Counted from the stretch's first letter, positions 23,346 through 32,682 are shown. The stretch: DNA of 64,000 bases from Anaerolineales bacterium (GCA_023382595.1 JAHDWB010000002.1:186001-250000), one strand, 5' to 3'. Made by a program: numbers and translations. The notes: a model not told the origin generated them from the sequence alone.

Positions 23346-24956
23346 ATGCTTAACGCACCAATCACTGAAACCCAATCCATCGCAAGCGCCATTGCAACAC
23401 GGCGGACGTTTGCGGTCATTTCTCACCCGGATGCAGGCAAGACCACGCTGACCGAGAAGCTGCTGCTGTACGGCAACGCCATCGAACTGGCAGGCAACGT
23501 TCGCGCGCGAAAGAACCAACGCGCCACCACATCCGACTGGATGGAGATGGAGCGCGAGCGCGGCATTTCCATCACTTCCACCGTACTGCAATTCCCGTAT
23601 CGCGGGCATGTCATCAATCTGCTCGATACGCCGGGACATCAAGACTTTTCCGAAGACACCTACCGCACGCTCTCCGCAGTGGACAGCGCCGTGATGGTCA
23701 TCGATGCGGCGAAAGGCATCGAGCCGCAAACACTGAAACTCTTCGAAGTCTGCCGCAAGCGCGGCATCCCCATCTTCACCTTTATCAACAAGATGGATCG
23801 TCCCGCCCGCGACCCATTGGACTTGCTGGATGAGATCCGCAAAGTGCTGGGCATGGAACCTGTGCCCATGAACTGGCCCGTGGGTGACGGTCCGCAATTT
23901 GTCGGCGTGTATGACCGCGGGGAAAATGGGGTGTATCTTTATGAGCGCACTGAGCGCAATGAAAAGATCGCGCCGGAAGTATTCGTGCAAATGGACGATC
24001 TGGTGAAGCGGAACATTCTCACCCCCGACAAATTTAACCACTTGAAAGAAACGGTCGAATTGTTGAGCGAAGCGGGCGTGACCTTCGACCACGACGCCGT
24101 GCTCAAAGAGAAACAAACGCCTGTTTTTTTTGGCAGCGCGTTGACCAACTTCGGCGTGCGCATGTTCCTCGACGCTTTCATCCAGTTCGCTCCGCCGCCG
24201 CAAGCCTACGTCAGCGATGCGGGCGCGGTCTCGCCGGAGGATGAGGCGTTTACGGGTTTCATCTTCAAAATTCAGGCGAACATGAATCCGAAACACCGTG
24301 ACAGCGTCGCCTTCCTGCGCATCTGCTCGGGCAAATTCGAGCGCGGCATGGACCTTTTACACGCGCAGAGCGGAAAAACGCTCAAGCTGATGCGCCCCTA
24401 TAAAGCGTTTGCCAACGAACGCGAGATCATTGACCAAGCATTCCCCGGCGATGTGCTGGGACTTCCCAATAACGGAACCTTCGCCATCGGCGACACGCTC
24501 TGCTCCGGAAAAACGCTTCAATTCGCGCCGATACCGAGATTCCAACCCGAGCATTTTGCCCTGCTGAGAAATCTCGACGTGGGCAAATCCAAACAATTCG
24601 CCAAGGGACTCCAGCAACTCGAAAGTGAAGGCGCAGTGCAGATCCTCTACAACGTCAATGCTTTCAAGCGCGAGCCGATCCTTGCCGTGGTCGGGCAGTT
24701 GCAATTCGACGTGGTACAGGCGCGTCTCGAATCGGAGTATAACGTCAAGACCGAGCTGGAACGCATGTCGCACTCTTTCCTGCGCTGGGTCATCGGCGAA
24801 GACAAAGACATCGAATCCCTGCAAAATCGCGGTGACGCCATCCTTGCCCGCGACTCCCGCAATGCGTGGGCGATGCTCTTCCAAACGCCTTTCCTGCTCA
24901 AATATTACTCCGAGAAAAATCCAAACCTGAAGTTTGTGGATATTTCCGAACTCTAG
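23346..24956 (+). CDS. prfC: Peptide chain release factor 3
   Basis: 536 residues. GTPase motifs: G1 SHPDAGKTTLTEK, G2 region RGISITSTVLQF, G3 DTPGHQDFSEDT, G4 NKMDR. The C-terminal domain (PRFQPEHFALLRNLDVGKSKQFAKGLQQLESEGAVQ, then VVGQLQFDVVQARLESEYNV) is specific to RF3 and separates it from EF-G. RF3 releases RF1/RF2 from the ribosome after termination. It is followed by a terminator at 24961. Confidence 0.96.
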   Translation: MLNAPITETQSIASAIATRRTFAVISHPDAGKTTLTEKLLLYGNAIELAGNVRARKNQRATTSDWMEMERERGISITSTVLQFPYRGHVINLLDTPGHQDFSEDTYRTLSAVDSAVMVIDAAKGIEPQTLKLFEVCRKRGIPIFTFINKMDRPARDPLDLLDEIRKVLGMEPVPMNWPVGDGPQFVGVYDRGENGVYLYERTERNEKIAPEVFVQMDDLVKRNILTPDKFNHLKETVELLSEAGVTFDHDAVLKEKQTPVFFGSALTNFGVRMFLDAFIQFAPPPQAYVSDAGAVSPEDEAFTGFIFKIQANMNPKHRDSVAFLRICSGKFERGMDLLHAQSGKTLKLMRPYKAFANEREIIDQAFPGDVLGLPNNGTFAIGDTLCSGKTLQFAPIPRFQPEHFALLRNLDVGKSKQFAKGLQQLESEGAVQILYNVNAFKREPILAVVGQLQFDVVQARLESEYNVKTELERMSHSFLRWVIGEDKDIESLQNRGDAILARDSRNAWAMLFQTPFLLKYYSEKNPNLKFVDISEL

Positions 24957-24960
24957 CCCA

Positions 24961-24996
24961 AAAAGGGGCGGTCATTGAACAGACCGCCCCTTTTTT
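24961..24996 (+). terminator. Terminator behind prfC
   Basis: Stem AAAAGGGGCGGTC / GACCGCCCCTTTT with an eight-base loop and six T. 24997-25080 holds nothing else visible apart from AGAGGAG before the next gene. Confidence 0.85.
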
Positions 24997-25080
24997 CATC
25001 AATACGCCGACACTTAATCCTGCATTTGGGGTTTCATTCTGCAACGGGTTCACCCCCAAAACAACCAGAGGAGACCAACC

Positions 25081-25968
25081 ATGCAAGAGAGTGTACTTTC
25101 GAATGTCGTACTTCCGTTAGCGATCATTATCATCATGGTCACATTGGGCATGACGCTGACCCTCGCAGACTTCAGACGTGTCGCCGCCCAGCCCAAGCAG
25201 GTGCTGATCGGGCTTCTGTGTCAATTGGTACTGCTTCCCCTGCTGGGATTTGCCATTGCGGGCGCATTCTCCCTCGCGCCTGTGTATGCCATCAGCATCG
25301 TCCTGCTGGCGGCCGCACCCGGTGGAGCGACCTCCAACCTGATCGTCCACGCCGCGGACGGGGACCGCGCGCTCTCCGTCACCCTGACCGCCATCTCGAA
25401 CATGCTCGCCTGGTTCACCATCCCCTTCCTGCTTGGCATCGCCTACACCACCTATGGAAGCGGCGCATTGAGCATTGATTTCCCCGTTGTCAGCACCATG
25501 GTGCAGGTTGCCGCGCTGACCGTCATCCCGGTACTGATCGGTATGGGCATCCGCAGTTGGAAGCCCGATTTCGCCGAGAACAGCAAACGCTGGTCGAAGA
25601 TCTTCGCGGGCGGCTTTCTGTTCCTCGTCATCCTCGCGCTCATCATCCAAAACTGGGATGTGATCGTCAACGATGGTCCGCGCTTTGCCCCGGCGTTCAT
25701 CACGTTGAACATCGCCGCACTGGTGATCGGGTTTGTCGTCGCCCGGCTGGCAGGCATCAACACGGTACAGACCGGCACCATTGCCATCGAGACCGGCATC
25801 CAAAATTCCACCCTTGCCATCACCGTCGCGCTGACCATCCTCAACAACAACGAGATGGCTGTCATCCCGGGCTTGTACGCCATCTGGATGTATGTTACAG
25901 GCTTCGCGCTCGCCTACTGGATGGCTCGTAACGCTCCGACAGGGAAAACCGAAGGGGTGCCTGCGTAG
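25081..25968 (+). CDS. Bile acid:sodium symporter (BASS) family transporter
   Basis: 295 residues with nine or ten membrane segments. Family marks: LGMTLTLADFRRVAAQPKQVLIGLLCQ at the N-terminus, LLAAAPGGATSNLIVHAADGDRALSVTLTAISN (the first crossover region with Na+ ligands) and IAIETGIQNSTLAITVALTI (the second). Relatives carry bile acids, pantoate or other organic anions with sodium. It stands alone between two terminators. Substrate unknown. Confidence 0.93.
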   Translation: MQESVLSNVVLPLAIIIIMVTLGMTLTLADFRRVAAQPKQVLIGLLCQLVLLPLLGFAIAGAFSLAPVYAISIVLLAAAPGGATSNLIVHAADGDRALSVTLTAISNMLAWFTIPFLLGIAYTTYGSGALSIDFPVVSTMVQVAALTVIPVLIGMGIRSWKPDFAENSKRWSKIFAGGFLFLVILALIIQNWDVIVNDGPRFAPAFITLNIAALVIGFVVARLAGINTVQTGTIAIETGIQNSTLAITVALTILNNNEMAVIPGLYAIWMYVTGFALAYWMARNAPTGKTEGVPA

Positions 25969-25985
25969 TTCTTTCTCTCGCACAC

Positions 25986-26018
25986 AAGCGGACGAAGGCA
26001 ATTCTTCGTCCGCTTTTT
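25986..26018 (+). terminator. Terminator behind the BASS transporter
   Basis: Stem AAGCGGACGAA / TTCGTCCGCTT with an eight-base loop and a T-run. Confidence 0.8.
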
Positions 26019-26038
26019 ATGTTAAACTCACCATCTCC

Positions 26039-27298
26039 ATGTTCTCGAAGATAAAACTACTCTATCATACCTACCCCAAACAATACTGGCTGATGACCGT
26101 GGGAATGGTCATCAGCACAGCTGGTGGAAGCATGATCTGGCCCTTCATGCTGATCTACGTCAGCGGAAAGCTGGATATGCCGCTCAGCACCGTCGCCGCG
26201 CTCATTTCCGTCAATGCGGGCACAGGCTTGTTCTCCTCCTTTTTAGCAGGCACGCTCTCCGACCGCATCGGACGCAAAGCCGTAATGGCCTTTAGCCTTG
26301 CCGGCAACGGCATTGCCTATTACCTGCTCATGCACGCAGAGACATATCCGCACTTCTTTGGTCTGATGATCCTGATCGGCTTATCGAACCCTCTGTATCA
26401 AGTCGGTTCGGATGCCATGCTGGCGGATATCATCCCGCCCGAAAAGCGCACCGACGCCTACGCCTTCAACCGCATCGCTCATAATGCCGCGTTTGGCATG
26501 GGTCCTGCCATCGGGGGATTCCTTGCGTCCACTTCGTACAATCTGGCATTTTACGGCGCGGCGGCGGGTTTCATTATCTACAGCCTGCTGATACTCGTCC
26601 TTGCGCGCGAGACGCTGGAGAAACACGTCGGCATAGCGAAAGGCTCATCGTCCGAGAAACAGGCGGGAGCGGAGAACGAGGCGCAACGTCGCGGCGGGTA
26701 TGCGCGCGTTTTCAAAGATAAGGCATACATGGCATTCGTCGCGCTCATTGGCTTGGGTCTCATCGCCCCTTCACTGTTATGGATCCTGATGCCCGTGTAC
26801 GCCAAAACCAATTTCGGTGTGCCGGAATCGCTCTACGGCTGGATACCGACCACCAACGCCTTCATGTGCGTTTTTATTCAGTATGCGGTCACACAAGTCA
26901 CGCGTAAATTCAAAGCACTGCCTGTCGTCGCGGCGGGCATGCTCATCTACGCGGTCGGAACGGGTAGCGTCGCCCTCATGACGGGCTTTTGGGGCTTCTG
27001 GCTCAGCATGGTCCTCTTAACCTTCGGCGAGTTGATCCTCGTGCCGGTCGCCAGCAAGTACGTGGCGGATGTTTCACCTGCCGACCTGCGCGGCAGGTAT
27101 ATGAGCATGTACTGGTTCGGGTGGGGCATCTCCCGCACGCTCGCCCCGCTTATCGGCGGATTTCTCAATGACAGCATTTCCCCGGGATCGATCTGGATAG
27201 GAGGTCTGCTGCTCGGCTTGACCAGCACCCTTGGCTTGATCCTGCTCCGCAACATTACAGAAGCCCGCACTGCGCTTCGCTCCCGACCTCAAACCTGA
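26039..27298 (+). CDS. Major facilitator superfamily transporter
   Basis: 419 residues from ATG 26039. Twelve membrane segments; the loop 2-3 motif is GTLSDRIGRKAVM (MFS motif A), and a cytoplasmic central loop around EKHVGIAKGSSSEKQAGAEN separates the halves. Proline- and glycine-rich segment 5 (NAAFGMGPAIGGFLAS) suggests a drug-efflux-type antiporter, but the substrate cannot be told. ORFs starting further upstream run into the terminator and are rejected. Confidence 0.9.
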   Translation: MFSKIKLLYHTYPKQYWLMTVGMVISTAGGSMIWPFMLIYVSGKLDMPLSTVAALISVNAGTGLFSSFLAGTLSDRIGRKAVMAFSLAGNGIAYYLLMHAETYPHFFGLMILIGLSNPLYQVGSDAMLADIIPPEKRTDAYAFNRIAHNAAFGMGPAIGGFLASTSYNLAFYGAAAGFIIYSLLILVLARETLEKHVGIAKGSSSEKQAGAENEAQRRGGYARVFKDKAYMAFVALIGLGLIAPSLLWILMPVYAKTNFGVPESLYGWIPTTNAFMCVFIQYAVTQVTRKFKALPVVAAGMLIYAVGTGSVALMTGFWGFWLSMVLLTFGELILVPVASKYVADVSPADLRGRYMSMYWFGWGISRTLAPLIGGFLNDSISPGSIWIGGLLLGLTSTLGLILLRNITEARTALRSRPQT

Positions 27299-27321
27299 TT
27301 CCCCGCACAGGAGGTTTTGCC

Positions 27322-27711
27322 TTGTCCCAATCCCTTGCCCATCTCACCTATCTCGTCCGCGAATACGACGAAGCCATCGCGTACTTCGCCGAAACATTAA
27401 AATTCGACATTCTTGAAGATACGCCGCTAGGGCATGGCAAGCGCTGGGTGCTCGTCCGTCCGCGCGGAGGCACTGGAGCGTCCCTTCTGCTTGCCAAAGC
27501 CGCCATGCCTGAACAGGAAGCATTCATTGGCAAACAGGGCGGCGGACGCGTCTTTCTTTTTGTGCACACCGACAATTTTTGGCTCGAGTACAATGACCTG
27601 AGATCGCGCGGCGTGGAATTTCTGGAGGAACCGCGCACCGAAGCCTACGGCACTGTCGTTGTGTTCAAGGACCTGTACGGTAATAAATGGGATCTGTTGC
27701 AACCAAAATAA
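27322..27711 (+). CDS. VOC (glyoxalase/bleomycin resistance) family protein
   Basis: 129 residues from TTG 27322, which follows AGGAGG. Two beta-alpha-beta-beta-beta units: LAHLTYLVREYDEAIAYFAETLKF and VFLFVHTDNFWLEYNDLRSRGVEFLEEP, ending GTVVVFKDLYGNKWDLLQP. The metal ligands of the family (a His near the start, a Glu or Asp near the end) appear as His8 and possibly Asp. Likely a small metal-dependent lyase, isomerase or binding protein. The next gene lies 20 bases downstream. Confidence 0.85.
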   Translation: MSQSLAHLTYLVREYDEAIAYFAETLKFDILEDTPLGHGKRWVLVRPRGGTGASLLLAKAAMPEQEAFIGKQGGGRVFLFVHTDNFWLEYNDLRSRGVEFLEEPRTEAYGTVVVFKDLYGNKWDLLQPK

Positions 27712-27731
27712 ACCTGGCAAAGGAAAACCAA

Positions 27732-28139
27732 ATGCCCACACTCACCATCGGCGACAAAATCACCCGCAAACAAACCATCACGGATGAAATGATCCGTAAT
27801 TTTGCCGAACTCACCGGCGATATGAACCCCGTCCACCTCGACGATGAATACGCCGCCGGCACCCGCTTCGGACGACGCATCGCGCACGGCATGATCGCCG
27901 CTGGTATCATCTCCGCCGCGCTCGCCAACGACCTGCCCGGTCCCGGCACGGTGTATCTCAGCCAGACCTTGAACTTCAAAGCGCCGGTCTATCCGGGTGA
28001 TACGGTCACCGCGACCATCGAAGTCAAGTCCCTTCACGCCAGCAAACCCATTGCCACACTTTCCACTTCGTGTACAAATCAAGATGGCGTTATCGTCCTG
28101 GAAGGCGAGGCGGTGGTTTTGTACAAAAACGAAACTTGA
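27732..28139 (+). CDS. MaoC-like hotdog-fold dehydratase
   Basis: 135 residues. The hydratase-2 motif is present: FAELTGDMNPVHLDDEYAAGTRFGRRIAHGMIAAG, with the catalytic Asp and His in D-x-N-P-x-H. This is the length and layout of short (R)-specific enoyl-CoA hydratases (PhaJ type), which hydrate trans-2-enoyl-CoA. ATG 27732 follows AAAGGAAAACC. It pairs with the VOC gene upstream. Confidence 0.9.
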   Translation: MPTLTIGDKITRKQTITDEMIRNFAELTGDMNPVHLDDEYAAGTRFGRRIAHGMIAAGIISAALANDLPGPGTVYLSQTLNFKAPVYPGDTVTATIEVKSLHASKPIATLSTSCTNQDGVIVLEGEAVVLYKNET

Positions 28140-28152
28140 CTCGCCCAAAGTT

Positions 28153-28161
28153 TGCTATAAT
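28153..28161 (+). promoter_or_regulatory. Extended -10 promoter before the diguanylate cyclase
   Basis: TGCTATAAT is a consensus extended -10. TTGACT lies 14 bases upstream, too close to be a good -35 box. It gives a leader of about 120 bases with no other gene. Confidence 0.45.
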
Positions 28162-28286
28162 CCGAGTACATCACTCCAATTTCAACGTCATCCACCATAC
28201 ACAAAACAGGAACATGTTAACCTGTCATCATTGGCGTTTGCCGGGCTATCCCGCCATCACTAATTTTCGGAGGACCCTGCCAAATC

Positions 28287-29018
28287 ATGCTGAAAAAGCT
28301 GCTGATGAAATTTGGCGCGATCAAATTAACCGCCGCGCTCACCATTCTCTCAATTCTGATCTCCATCCTGATCACCGCATCCCTGACGATGGTCATCGCA
28401 GGCGAGGTGAGCGTTTTCAGTTTAATGATCGCAACCATCGTGCCCGCTGCGATCACGCCCTTCTTCGCCTACATAACACTGCGGTTGACACACCAGGTCC
28501 ATGTCGCAGAGGAGCGGCTGCGTCAACTCTCCATTACGGACGACCTGACCAATTCCTATAACAGGCGGTATTTCATCGAAACGGCGGAAAAGGCGCTGGC
28601 CGCCGTCTGCCGCTACGGCGGCTCTTTTTCGATCATCCTGCTTGACGTGGACGATTTCAAACAGATCAACGACACTCACGGTCACGCGGCAGGAGACAAG
28701 GTCCTGGTGGCTGTCAGCGAGATCTGCTCGGCAGCCATCCGCAGTTCCGATCTCTTTGCCCGCTACGGTGGCGAGGAGTTTGCAATCCTTGTCCACAGTT
28801 GTTCTCCAGCCAACATCGAGAAATTTATGGAGCGTATAAGGTTGAAACTGTCAGAATCGCGCGTCCCGTTCAACTCGAACCACATCGGGTTCACTGTCAG
28901 CATGGGCGCGGCAACTTATAATGACGAGACGCCCAACATCGATGCCCTGCTCATGCGCGCCGATGCCGCGCTTTACACTGCAAAAAGACAGGGGAAGAAC
29001 CGCGTCATCCTCGCGTAG
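28287..29018 (+). CDS. Membrane-bound diguanylate cyclase (GGDEF domain)
   Basis: 243 residues. Two membrane segments (about residues 12-35 and 41-63), a short coiled linker, then a GGDEF domain with the substrate stretch FSIILLDVDDFKQINDTHGHAAGDKVL and active motif RYGGEEFAIL. The inhibitory I-site RSSD lies five residues before GGEEF, so c-di-GMP feedback is expected. It makes c-di-GMP from two GTP. There is no recognisable sensor domain besides the membrane hairpin. The next gene begins 10 bases downstream. Confidence 0.93.
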   Translation: MLKKLLMKFGAIKLTAALTILSILISILITASLTMVIAGEVSVFSLMIATIVPAAITPFFAYITLRLTHQVHVAEERLRQLSITDDLTNSYNRRYFIETAEKALAAVCRYGGSFSIILLDVDDFKQINDTHGHAAGDKVLVAVSEICSAAIRSSDLFARYGGEEFAILVHSCSPANIEKFMERIRLKLSESRVPFNSNHIGFTVSMGAATYNDETPNIDALLMRADAALYTAKRQGKNRVILA

Positions 29019-29028
29019 AGTTGATACT

Positions 29029-29595
29029 ATGAAACCCGCCGACATCCCCTTTGATATTTCGTACACATTCGACGAAAACCTGCACGAATATCCCTGCAGC
29101 GAGGAAGACATGCGCAGAGCATTGATTTGGATCATGGAGCGCATCGAAGCGAACTCCTTTGAACCGCAGCAACACATCCGCATGGCTGGGCTCGCGGGAA
29201 GCCTGGCACGCATCCTCCGTGATTTTGAAACTGCGCATCGAAACCTGGAACAAGCCCTGCGCCTCGCCCAAATCGCAAATGAAAAAAGGTCCGTCACAGC
29301 GAACGAGCTCCGTCTGGCTCACCTTTACCAATGGGAAAAGCAGTTCGGGACAAGCACGACAATGTTCGACGAGATCATCAAAAATTGTGAAACCGATGTG
29401 GAGTTGGAAGCCTATCTGGATTTTGCCTATCAGCATGCCGGAAAAAATGCATTCGACCAGGGTCATTATGAAGAGGCGGAAACCTTTTTCAAAAAAGCGC
29501 TGCAGATCCGCAGTCAAAAGGGAAATGCAGACCTGATCAAATCGACCGAACTCGCGCTGAAGGCTGTGCACAAAAGAAAGATGAACGCATTATGA
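29029..29595 (+). CDS. TPR-like helical repeat protein
   Basis: 188 residues from ATG 29029. Several paired helices of TPR type (LAGSLARILRDFETAHRNLEQALRLAQ, then HAGKNAFDQGHYEEAETFFKKALQIR). No catalytic motif. TPR proteins act as scaffolds. It follows the diguanylate cyclase by 10 bases and overlaps the next gene by four (ATGA), so the three are one operon and it may be an effector or partner. Confidence 0.75.
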   Translation: MKPADIPFDISYTFDENLHEYPCSEEDMRRALIWIMERIEANSFEPQQHIRMAGLAGSLARILRDFETAHRNLEQALRLAQIANEKRSVTANELRLAHLYQWEKQFGTSTTMFDEIIKNCETDVELEAYLDFAYQHAGKNAFDQGHYEEAETFFKKALQIRSQKGNADLIKSTELALKAVHKRKMNAL

Positions 29596-29954
29596 CCATA
29601 TCTTCGGAATTTCAAATTATTGCAGACACATGGAAAGCCGCCTATAACAGGACGGACGCCGGTCAGCTTGCGCCGCTCTATTCACAGGACGCGCAATATA
29701 TTTCCGGGCATGTCCCCGGGTTGGTTGCCAGCGGACGGGAAAGGCTGATCGCCAACTTTCAGGTGGGCATGAATATGGGCGGTCACATTGACCGACTTGA
29801 GATCCTGTCAGCGGTTGAATCCGGCGAGCTCGCCAACGTATTATGCGCATATCACGCGGACAATGCCGGTCAAAAAGTGTCCGGCAGGACCCTTCTGCTT
29901 TTCAAGAAAGTTGATGACAAATGGTTGATCTATCTGCACATGACAGTTGTGTAA
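29592..29954 (+). CDS. SnoaL/NTF2-like protein (DUF4440 type)
   Basis: 120 residues. IADTWKAAYNRTDAGQLAPLYSQDAQYI is the first two helices of the NTF2-like cone fold, and SGRTLLLFKKVDDKWLIYLHMTVV its last strands. These proteins bind or isomerise small molecules in a pocket. It is coupled to the TPR gene by an ATGA overlap. Confidence 0.85.
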   Translation: MTISSEFQIIADTWKAAYNRTDAGQLAPLYSQDAQYISGHVPGLVASGRERLIANFQVGMNMGGHIDRLEILSAVESGELANVLCAYHADNAGQKVSGRTLLLFKKVDDKWLIYLHMTVV

Positions 29955-29988
29955 ACCTTCACTCCCAAACTTAAAAAGGCAAAACATC

Positions 29989-30453
29989 ATGAAACTTCAT
30001 ATTTGGATGACAGTAGCCGCTTTCAGCATTCTAGTAATCGGCTGTGCACCCTTGGGTACCTCAACCGAAGCTGGATCCTGCCCGGTCACCGAGCCCGTCT
30101 GGGTCAAGCCGCTGGAAGATGCAGCAATCCCGAACGACCCGGAATTCGACTACTATTTTGTGAATGAAGATTCATCTATCATGGCGTCCGCCGGCTGGAC
30201 AATGGACGAGGAGTATCGGCGTGTACGCCAGGACGGCGTCAAAGTGGGCTGGTTTCGGCCAGAGGGAGCCTCACTGGATGTAACAGCTCACAGGTTGGAT
30301 GGAGATGCGCCTCCATTCGAGGCTCACATCCCCTGCTGTTACCCAACGCGCTTCCAATCTTCAGGGCTGTTCTTTCCGACAGAAGGCTGTTGGGAAGTGA
30401 CCGCCAGGGCTGCGGACAGCGTCCTATCGTTTATCGTTCGAATCGATCCATAA
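29989..30453 (+). CDS. Small lipoprotein of unknown function
   Basis: 154 residues. The signal peptide ends in VIGC (lipobox Cys near residue 19). The rest is a single domain with four Cys (CPVTEP, IPCCYP and GCWEV) and beta-strand character, ending GCWEVTARAADSVLSFIVRIDP, which resembles the end of Ig-like or carbohydrate-binding domains. No named family recognised. Confidence 0.75.
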   Translation: MKLHIWMTVAAFSILVIGCAPLGTSTEAGSCPVTEPVWVKPLEDAAIPNDPEFDYYFVNEDSSIMASAGWTMDEEYRRVRQDGVKVGWFRPEGASLDVTAHRLDGDAPPFEAHIPCCYPTRFQSSGLFFPTEGCWEVTARAADSVLSFIVRIDP

Positions 30454-30454
30454 C

Positions 30455-31042
30455 CTAGATCGACAGCATCTCCTCCAGCCGCTTCTTCACATCCCCCCAC
30501 TCCGAATCGATGATGGAGTAGAACACCGAGTGCCGGATACGCCCATCGGGCAGGATCATGTGATTGCGGAGGACGCCCTCCTTAACCGCTCCAATGCGCT
30601 CGATGGCTTTCTGCGAACGGACGTTGAGCGAGTCCGTTTTCAACTGCACACGGATGCACTTCAGATCCTCGAAGGCGTGCTTCAACAGCAAATACTTGCA
30701 CTCGGTATTGACCTCCGTGCGCTGGAAATCTTTTCCATACCATGTGCCGCCGATCTCCAACCCGCGGTCATTGGGCATGATGTTCAAATAACGGGTTGCG
30801 CCTGCCACGCGCCCTGATGCAAGATGAATGACGGCGAATGGCAGATCCCCTCCCTTTTTACCGCGCTCCATAATATCCAACACCCAGTTCCGCATGTCGA
30901 CTTCGGACTTGATATCGCCGTACAACATGAAATTCCAGAAATCCTGTCCAGCGCCGATCTCCGTCAACCCGGGGATGTGATCTTCGCGCAACGGTTCCAA
31001 GCGGACGTAACTGCCTTGCAGGACAACGGGTTTCACTTCCAT
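30455..31042 (-). CDS. GNAT family N-acetyltransferase (RimJ/RimL type)
   Basis: 195 residues. GSYVRLEPLREDHIPGL at the start and GLEIGGTWYGKDFQRTEVNTECKYLLLKHAFEDLKCIRVQLKTDSLNVRSQKAIERIGAVKEGVLR are typical of the RimJ/RimL-like branch that acetylates protein N-termini or small molecules with acetyl-CoA. The GNAT acetyl-CoA loop is the less usual QRTEVN. It lies 18 bases after murE on the same strand and ends tail to tail with the lipoprotein at 29989. Confidence 0.88.
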   Translation of the reverse strand: MEVKPVVLQGSYVRLEPLREDHIPGLTEIGAGQDFWNFMLYGDIKSEVDMRNWVLDIMERGKKGGDLPFAVIHLASGRVAGATRYLNIMPNDRGLEIGGTWYGKDFQRTEVNTECKYLLLKHAFEDLKCIRVQLKTDSLNVRSQKAIERIGAVKEGVLRNHMILPDGRIRHSVFYSIIDSEWGDVKKRLEEMLSI

Positions 31043-31060
31043 AGAGCACTCCTGACCACA

Positions 31061-32632
31061 CTAACCTTTGAGCCATTCCGCTTCGGGTTTGTCCTGCGAC
31101 GGCAAATATGGCATGGGCGGTCCATCCACGCCTAAAAATTCCGCCAATGCGGCGCGCATCGCCGTGCGGTCATCCCACAAATATTCGGTCTTTCCAAAAC
31201 ACATGGATTGCTCATGCCCCTTCCCGCATGACAACACAATATCGCCTTCACGCGCCAGCCGCAACGCAAATTTGATGGCTTCGCCGCGGTCCGCCACGCG
31301 CCAGAACGTCTCGCCCTCGCGTCCGCCCTTGGACCTCGCGCCTGCTGCCATTTCCTCCAAAATCCCATCCAACGACTCGGTGCGCGGGTCTTCGGCGGTC
31401 AGCACCGTCAGATCCGCCAATTCCGCCGAGGTCTCCGCCATCATGCGCCGCTTTTCCTTGTCGCGCAATCCCGCCGAGCCGAACACAGAGATCACCCGCC
31501 CCTTTGTCATCGTCCGCCCCGCCTCCAGCGCCACCTTCAGCGCATTCGGCGTATGCGCAAAATCCACGATCGCGGTGAAATTCTGTCCCATGTCGATGCG
31601 TTCCATGCGTCCGGGGATGCCCTCCAGCGACGCGATTCCCTGCGCCGCCACTTGTGGATAAATACCCAAACCATAGACCGCCGCAGTCAACGCGGCAAGG
31701 CAGTTCGAGACGTTGTACGCGCCAACCAAATTGCTCGAAATGGCTACGCGAAAATCTTTTGAAGTCGCCGCAAACTGGATACCCGACGGGGAATACTCGA
31801 TATCCACCGCGCGGACATCCGCCTCTTCCCCAAGCCCGTAGTTGGTCCTGTTTACTTTGATATGGTCGTTCAGGAAAGCGAACGACTTCGCATCGTCACG
31901 GTTGATAACGCCCAACCGCGGATTACCCTGTGGTTTCTCCCGCGTCCACTCGAGGCTGGTGAACAACCTCGCCTTGGCAGCACGGTAGTTTTCGTAGCCG
32001 CCATGCTCGTCCATGTGTTCGTGGGTGATGTTCGTGACCACGCCAATGTCGAACTCGCAGGCATCCACACGATGCTGAGACCATCCATGAGACGTGGTCT
32101 CCAGCACGACATGCGTCAATCCCGCCTCGACCATTTTAGCGAGATACGCTTGAACATCATGCGCATCCGGCGTAGTGACATGAAAGCCCGTATCCAGCAC
32201 TTCATCCCCGATCACGGCATTGACGGTTGAGATCATCCCTGCTTTCAATCCCGCAGCGATCAAAATTTTATGGATCAGGTTGCTGGTCGTGGTTTTGCCG
32301 TCCGTGCCGGTCACACCGATGACGGTCAGCTTTCGGGCGGGAAAGGCATGGAAGGCTGTGGCAAGCCAGGTCAGGGCATGACGCGAGTTTTCCAGTTGAA
32401 TGTACGGAACAGAGAATCCGCTCAGATCCCTGTCCCCCACGATAGCGGCGGCGCCATTCCCGATGGCTTTTTGAATGTAATCATGCCCATCCGCATCGCG
32501 CCCGCGCATGGCAACAAAAAGATCGCCGGGCTTCACCGCGCGGCTGTCAATGACAATGCCGTTGATCTCCGCATCGGGAATATGGGAGGGTATTGGGAGC
32601 GGGAAATCAATAAATAAATTCTTGAGTTGCAT
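31061..32632 (-). CDS. murE: UDP-N-acetylmuramoyl-tripeptide synthetase (MurE-type Mur ligase)
   Basis: 523 residues. ATP site GVTGTDGKTTTSNLI, Mg/carbamoyl-lysine region ETTSHGWSQHRVDACEFDIGVVTNITHEHMDEHG, and C-terminal domain start GIPGRMERIDMGQNFTAIVDFAHTPNALKVAL. It adds the third amino acid to UDP-MurNAc-L-Ala-D-Glu in the cytoplasm. The specificity loop reads AEDPRTE where meso-DAP enzymes have DNPR; Arg is kept but Asn is not, so DAP, ornithine or another diamino acid is open. It is separated from the ATP synthase genes by a terminator. Confidence 0.9.
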   Translation of the reverse strand: MQLKNLFIDFPLPIPSHIPDAEINGIVIDSRAVKPGDLFVAMRGRDADGHDYIQKAIGNGAAAIVGDRDLSGFSVPYIQLENSRHALTWLATAFHAFPARKLTVIGVTGTDGKTTTSNLIHKILIAAGLKAGMISTVNAVIGDEVLDTGFHVTTPDAHDVQAYLAKMVEAGLTHVVLETTSHGWSQHRVDACEFDIGVVTNITHEHMDEHGGYENYRAAKARLFTSLEWTREKPQGNPRLGVINRDDAKSFAFLNDHIKVNRTNYGLGEEADVRAVDIEYSPSGIQFAATSKDFRVAISSNLVGAYNVSNCLAALTAAVYGLGIYPQVAAQGIASLEGIPGRMERIDMGQNFTAIVDFAHTPNALKVALEAGRTMTKGRVISVFGSAGLRDKEKRRMMAETSAELADLTVLTAEDPRTESLDGILEEMAAGARSKGGREGETFWRVADRGEAIKFALRLAREGDIVLSCGKGHEQSMCFGKTEYLWDDRTAMRAALAEFLGVDGPPMPYLPSQDKPEAEWLKG

Positions 32633-32682
32633 GTTTCCTTGGGTATCTCCGTTCTCAATGTATTTTAAAAAGACGCCAAGTT

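Noticed and set aside
23292-24296. Minus-strand open frame of 334 codons
   Set aside because: Antisense to prfC, which has all RF3 motifs; no recognisable domain.
25117-26001. Minus-strand open frame of 294 codons
   Set aside because: Antisense to the BASS transporter; Asp/Gly/His-rich shadow translation.
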